A DNA stretch of 7,969 nt from an uncultured Porphyromonadaceae bacterium (GTDB taxonomy: Bacteria; Bacteroidota; Bacteroidia; Bacteroidales; Muribaculaceae). Shown piece after piece: positions 5,115-7,969 of the stretch (positions are counted from its first letter, which is position 1; each line of letters begins with the position of its first letter). The stretch is from NCBI GenBank assembly GCA_900540625.1, contig UQGP01000062.1, positions 1 through 7,969 on the forward strand. Reading direction: 5' to 3'. The notes under the pieces are model-generated. The model saw nothing but the letters and a program-made list of their open reading frames with translations. It was not told where the DNA came from and searched no databases. A program made the translations under genes and the position numbers.

Positions 5115-6752
5115 ATGGCAAAAGAAATCAAATTCAATACAGAAGCTCGCGAAGAGCTCAAGAAAGGCGTGGACGTATTGGCCAACGCCGTTAAGGTAAC
5201 TCTCGGCCCGAAGGGTCGCAACGTCATCATTGATAAGAAATTCGGTGCACCGCACATCACCAAGGACGGTGTCACCGTAGCTCGTGAAGTCGAGCTGGAA
5301 GAGCCCATGCAGAATATGGGTGCCCAATTGGTCAAGGAAGTCGCTTCCAAGACCGGTGACGATGCCGGCGACGGTACCACCACGGCCACCGTATTGGCCC
5401 AAGCTATTGTCAACGTCGGCCTGAAGAACGTTACGGCCGGAGCCAACCCCATGGACCTCAAGCGCGGTATCGATAAGGCCGTTGCCACCGTGGTCGAAGG
5501 CATCAAGAAGATGGCTCAGCCCGTAGGCGACGACTTCAAGAAGATTGAAGACGTAGCTCGTGTATCGGCCAACAACGACGAGACCATCGGTCAGCTTGTC
5601 GCCGAGGCTATGAAGAAAGTCAAGAAAGAAGGCGTCATCACCGTAGACGAAGCCAAGGGTACCGAAACGACCATAGACATCGTTGAAGGTATGCAGTTTG
5701 ATCGCGGCTTTATCTCGCCTTACTTCATCACCGATGCCGAAAAGATGGAATGTGTTATGGAACACCCCTACATCCTGCTCTATGACAAGAAGATTTCCAA
5801 CCTCAAGGACATGCTTCCCATCCTCGAAAGCACAGCCCAGAGCGGCCGCGGCCTTCTGATAATCGCCGAAGACGTCGATCAGGAAGCCCTCGCCACACTC
5901 GTTGTCAACCGCCTGCGCGGATCGCTGAAGATTTGCGCCGTCAAGGCTCCCGGCTTCGGTGACCGCCGCAAAGAGATGCTCGAAGATATCGCCATCCTTA
6001 CCGGTGCCACTGTAGTGAGCGAAGAAAAAGGTATGCAGCTTTCGGCCGCTACCATCGATATCCTCGGTACTGCCGAAAAGGTTACGGTGAACAAGGAGAA
6101 TACCACCATCGTCAACGGTGCCGGCAGCAAGGACAATATTGCCGCACGTGTCGCCCAGATACATGCCCAGATCGAGCAGACCAAGAGCGACTACGATCGC
6201 GAGAAACTGCAGGAGCGTCTGGCCAAACTTGCCGGCGGTGTAGCAGTACTCCATATCGGTGCACCCAGCGAGGTGGAAATGAAAGAAAAGAAGGATCGCG
6301 TAGACGACGCCTTGAGCGCTACACGTGCCGCCATAGCCGAAGGTATTGTCCCCGGTGGCGGTGTCGCTTACATCCGCTGCATCCCCGCACTGCGTGCCCT
6401 CAAGGGTGCCAATGACGACGAGCAGACTGGTATCGAGATTGTGCTTCGCGCTATCGAAGAGCCTCTGCGTCAGATTTCGGCTAACGCCGGTGTCGAAGGT
6501 GCTGTTGTGGTACAAAAGGTCAGCGAAGGTACAGGTGACTTTGGATACAACGCTCGCACGGACACGTACGAAAATCTTCACGCTGCCGGTGTTATCGACC
6601 CGGCCAAGGTTACGCGCGTAGCTTTGGAGAATGCCGCTTCTATCGCCGGAATGTTCCTGACGACCGAATGTGTCATCGCCGACAAGAAAGAAGAGAACGC
6701 TGCACCTGCAATGCCCGCTGCCGGTATGGGTGGCATGGGCGGTATGATGTAA
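5115..6752 (+). CDS. groEL: Chaperonin GroEL (Hsp60)
   Basis: A 545-residue protein of normal length that forms the double heptameric ring folding non-native proteins with ATP and GroES. The N-terminal equatorial domain has TLGPKGRNV (29-37) and the ATP motif GDGTTTATVLAQAI (85-98) with D86 as the Mg ligand. The intermediate domain hinges near 136 and 409. The apical domain spans about 190-375 (YFITDAEKMEC, SGRGLLIIAEDVDQEAL). D398, matching the ATPase Asp of the E. coli protein, lies in RVDDALSATRAA. The chaperonin signature region AAIAEGIVPGGG (405-416) has Ala where Asp, Glu or Gln is usual at its fourth position. The C-terminus is the flexible Gly-Met tail (GMGGMGGMM). It ends 51 nt before a strong terminator. 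A long open frame on the opposite strand (about 5097-6581) is a codon-bias shadow. Confidence 0.99.
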   Translation: MAKEIKFNTEAREELKKGVDVLANAVKVTLGPKGRNVIIDKKFGAPHITKDGVTVAREVELEEPMQNMGAQLVKEVASKTGDDAGDGTTTATVLAQAIVNVGLKNVTAGANPMDLKRGIDKAVATVVEGIKKMAQPVGDDFKKIEDVARVSANNDETIGQLVAEAMKKVKKEGVITVDEAKGTETTIDIVEGMQFDRGFISPYFITDAEKMECVMEHPYILLYDKKISNLKDMLPILESTAQSGRGLLIIAEDVDQEALATLVVNRLRGSLKICAVKAPGFGDRRKEMLEDIAILTGATVVSEEKGMQLSAATIDILGTAEKVTVNKENTTIVNGAGSKDNIAARVAQIHAQIEQTKSDYDREKLQERLAKLAGGVAVLHIGAPSEVEMKEKKDRVDDALSATRAAIAEGIVPGGGVAYIRCIPALRALKGANDDEQTGIEIVLRAIEEPLRQISANAGVEGAVVVQKVSEGTGDFGYNARTDTYENLHAAGVIDPAKVTRVALENAASIAGMFLTTECVIADKKEENAAPAMPAAGMGGMGGMM

Positions 6753-6803
6753 GCCCCGAAATCCGCATAGACGCCGCGGCCTGAGGCTGACGGTAGTCTT
6801 GCT

Positions 6804-6848
6804 AAGAGAGCTGCTTCCACGTATGTGGAGGCGGCTCTCTTTGCTTTT
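6804..6848 (+). terminator. Intrinsic terminator of groES-groEL
   Basis: A 17-bp stem pairs 6804-6820 (AAGAGAGCTGCTTCCAC) with 6825-6841 (GTGGAGGCGGCTCTCTT), with two G-U pairs and the loop GTAT. The 3' side runs into TTTGCTTTT. No T-run follows on the minus strand, so it acts for groEL only. Confidence 0.9.
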
Positions 6849-6906
6849 GGCAGCATAGCGGCGACCGAAGGTAAGGCGGTGAGTCGCGAAATCGGACGAT
6901 GTATAT

Positions 6907-6956
6907 ACACAAAAACAACGCAGCGGATGATGCTGAGCACCATCCGCTGCGTTGTT
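6907..6956 (-). terminator. Intrinsic terminator of the rpmB-rpmG-DUF4295 operon
   Basis: A perfect 16-bp inverted repeat, AACAACGCAGCGGATG (6914-6929) and its complement (6941-6956), encloses an 11-nt loop. On the minus strand it is followed by TTTGTG, with extra Us in the stem foot. It lies 17 nt after the DUF4295 stop and ends the operon there. Weak T-richness on the plus side could add some bidirectional effect. Confidence 0.87.
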
Positions 6957-6973
6957 GTCTTTCGAAAAATGGA

Positions 6974-7123
6974 TTATTTGAGTGCGTCCTTGACAGCGTC
7001 GTTCGGAACCATTTCTTCTTTGAAGACGTAGGCGCCGGTCTTGGGGGACTTGACCATTTTGATGACCTTGCTGTATGTACGGCCTTCACCTTTTTGCAGG
7101 GAGGCCACTGTTTTCTTTGCCAT
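6974..7123 (-). CDS. DUF4295 small basic protein, probable Bacteroidota-specific ribosomal protein
   Basis: A 49-codon gene running from the ATG at 7121-7123 to the TAA at 6974-6976. The peptide starts MAKKTVASLQKGEGRTYSKV and ends NDAVKDALK. It is rich in lysine, with no signal or membrane segment. I recognise it as the DUF4295 family, which in Bacteroidota lies directly after rpmG. From memory, a Flavobacterium ribosome structure assigned a Bacteroidota-specific large-subunit protein (bL38) that I believe is this family; I cannot verify the identity here. The gap to rpmG is 36 nt and no promoter intervenes, so it is the third gene of the rpmB operon. The start is fixed by the MAKK opening, which matches that of rpmG. 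In many Bacteroidales ftsY follows; here a terminator does. Confidence 0.9.
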   Translation of the reverse strand: MAKKTVASLQKGEGRTYSKVIKMVKSPKTGAYVFKEEMVPNDAVKDALK

Positions 7124-7159
7124 ATCTTAGGTGGTTTGGGTGCGTATAGGTGAGGGGTG

Positions 7160-7348
7160 TTATTTAATCTCTTTATGAACGGTCACGCGCTTCAGAATGG
7201 GGTTGTATTTCTTGAGTTCGAGGCGCTCTGTGGTGTTCTTGCGGTTCTTTGTGGTGATGTAACGGGATGTGCCGGGCATTCCGCTGGCTTTGTGTTCGGT
7301 GCATTCGAGGATGACCTGCACGCGATTACCTTTTGCTTTCTTTGCCAT
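7160..7348 (-). CDS. rpmG: 50S ribosomal protein bL33
   Basis: A 62-residue basic protein of the large ribosomal subunit, located near the E site. Landmarks are the start MAKKAKGNRVQVILECTEHK, the central SRYITTKNRKNTTERLELKKYNP (28-50) and the end KRVTVHKEIK. Only one cysteine (C16) is present, so this is the zinc-independent (C-minus) form without the two CxxC pairs. The gene starts 14 nt after the rpmB stop and is followed by the DUF4295 gene. The ATG is preceded by an A/G-rich AAGAAG, closer to a ribosome-binding sequence than at other genes here, though not a strong Shine-Dalgarno. Confidence 0.97.
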   Translation of the reverse strand: MAKKAKGNRVQVILECTEHKASGMPGTSRYITTKNRKNTTERLELKKYNPILKRVTVHKEIK

Positions 7349-7362
7349 CTTCTCTTATATTT

Positions 7363-7626
7363 TTAGAATCCAATGATTTTGATGTCGTTCTCGGTCAGGT
7401 AGCCTTTTTCAGCGGCCTGAATCATAGCGGCGTTGAGGCCTAATTTGTTGATGGTGCGCAGTCCGGCAGCGGAGATTGTCAGGCTAATCCACATGCCTTG
7501 TTCTACCCAGTAGAATTTCTTGGTGAACAGGTTGACGTTAAAACGGCGTTTGGTGCGACGTTTCGAGTGCGATACGTTGTTGCCCGTGATAGCTTTCTTG
7601 CCGGTGATTTGACAAATCTTTGACAT
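7363..7626 (-). CDS. rpmB: 50S ribosomal protein bL28
   Basis: An 87-residue basic large-subunit protein, somewhat longer than the 78 residues of E. coli L28. The family opening is clear, MSKICQITGKKAITGNNVSHS (1-21), followed by KRRTKRRFNVNLFTKKFYW (22-40) and SLTISAAGLRTINKLG (48-63). A single cysteine (C5) marks the zinc-independent form, in keeping with the bL33 beside it. The ATG at 7624-7626 is fixed by the conserved N-terminus. It is the first gene of the rpmB-rpmG-DUF4295 operon, behind a leader of about 130 nt with possible hairpins and a good Bacteroidota-type promoter. Confidence 0.98.
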   Translation of the reverse strand: MSKICQITGKKAITGNNVSHSKRRTKRRFNVNLFTKKFYWVEQGMWISLTISAAGLRTINKLGLNAAMIQAAEKGYLTENDIKIIGF

Positions 7627-7711
7627 GGCTGTTAATGGTTTATCGTGTTCGGTGTCTGTTTATTGTTGTCTTTGAATGTCTTAGCGGCGTGCGTTCCGTC
7701 TCATATCACCT

Positions 7712-7747
7712 GTGGGCGCATCTTTCCCACCGGCTTTTTCGGAGCCG
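7712..7747 (-). promoter_or_regulatory. Two hairpins in the rpmB leader
   Basis: Within the predicted leader, CGGCT (7747-7743 on the minus strand) pairs with AGCCG (7735-7731) around a 7-nt loop. Immediately after, GTGGG (7730-7726) pairs with CCCAC (7716-7712) around a 9-nt loop. Adjacent short hairpins in a long ribosomal-protein leader could be an autoregulatory binding site, but the stems are only 5 bp and no known L28 leader motif is recognised. Confidence 0.3.
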
Positions 7748-7762
7748 CCGTAAAACAGGATG

Positions 7763-7794
7763 CAAAGTAACGACTTTTTTCGTTATCTACCAAA
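7763..7794 (-). promoter_or_regulatory. Promoter of the rpmB-rpmG-DUF4295 operon
   Basis: On the minus strand TTTG (7794-7791), 20 nt, then TTACTTTG (7770-7763) matches the Bacteroidota consensus with one change (TT for TA) in the -7 box. The expected start is near 7757. Confidence 0.75.
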
Positions 7795-7969
7795 TATTTC
7801 CACCTTTTTTTGCCTGAATGGCCAAAAATAATTTCTTGGGGCTTGCCTGTAATGCGGGTGGGGCTTGTCTGTGGTGTCGGGGTGTCTCGATGCAGGCCCG
7901 GATACGGTCCGGAGGGGTGTCTCTGCGGTGTTTGGCGCGATAATTGCTGGCTTGTTTGAGGTACGGCGG
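7795..7969. other. Right-edge sequence upstream of rpmB, no gene assigned
   Basis: No family is recognised. All three minus-strand frames stay open from the window edge to about 7790 or beyond, because the region is poor in stop trinucleotides on that strand. None of the translations resembles a conserved C-terminus. A gene ending in this region cannot be excluded, but nothing supports one. Confidence 0.3.

Noticed and set aside
4778..5506. 242-codon minus-strand open frame across groES and the groEL start
   Set aside because: Antisense shadow of two certain genes; its Ser/Pro/Thr-rich translation has no family resemblance.
5097..6581. 494-codon open frame on the minus strand opposite groEL
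   Set aside because: It lies wholly over groEL, is created by the third-position bias of a highly expressed gene, and its translation shows no recognisable domain.

Overview
The window looks like a stretch of conserved chromosome from a fairly GC-rich member of the Bacteroidota, most likely the order Bacteroidales. Four things point there. The rpmB-rpmG-DUF4295 cluster is a Bacteroidota arrangement. Several promoters fit the Bacteroides-type consensus TTTG-N19-21-TAnnTTTG. Shine-Dalgarno sequences are essentially absent before the genes. The exported flavodoxin and CMD-cupin genes are also common in this group. The family is uncertain; Muribaculaceae-like is only a guess.

Layout from left to right: (1) 127-1757, minus strand: ilvE (branched-chain aminotransferase) followed by an HD-domain phosphohydrolase gene in a TGATG overlap, so probably one transcript. 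A -33/-7 promoter lies near 1852-1883 with a 17-bp palindrome over its -7 box. (2) 2147-2331, plus strand: a single tRNA-Pro(GGG) gene with a textbook promoter and a strong terminator. (3) 2396-4493, minus strand: a probable two-gene operon of a secreted double-CMD/cupin protein and a flavodoxin-like lipoprotein. It has a promoter flanked by three TATTGC motifs and ends in an intrinsic terminator. A degenerate TTCGA-rich repeat lies just after the flavodoxin stop. (4) 4720-6848, plus strand: groES-groEL with its promoter and terminator. (5) 6907-7794, minus strand: rpmB (bL28), rpmG (bL33) and a 49-codon DUF4295 gene, with promoter, structured leader and terminator. groEL and this operon converge, and each has its own hairpin terminator.

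Most genes are housekeeping: chaperonin folding, ribosome assembly, branched-chain amino acid transamination and proline decoding. The less ordinary module is the predicted exported CMD-cupin plus flavodoxin pair, which suggests an extracytoplasmic redox or detoxification role of unknown substrate.

I see no mobile element, CRISPR array or defence system. The most interesting non-coding signals are a 51-nt hairpin whose arm contains an internal start codon of the HD gene, the palindrome on the ilvE promoter, and the motif cluster at the CMD-cupin promoter. All coordinates were read by eye; no search or folding program was run.
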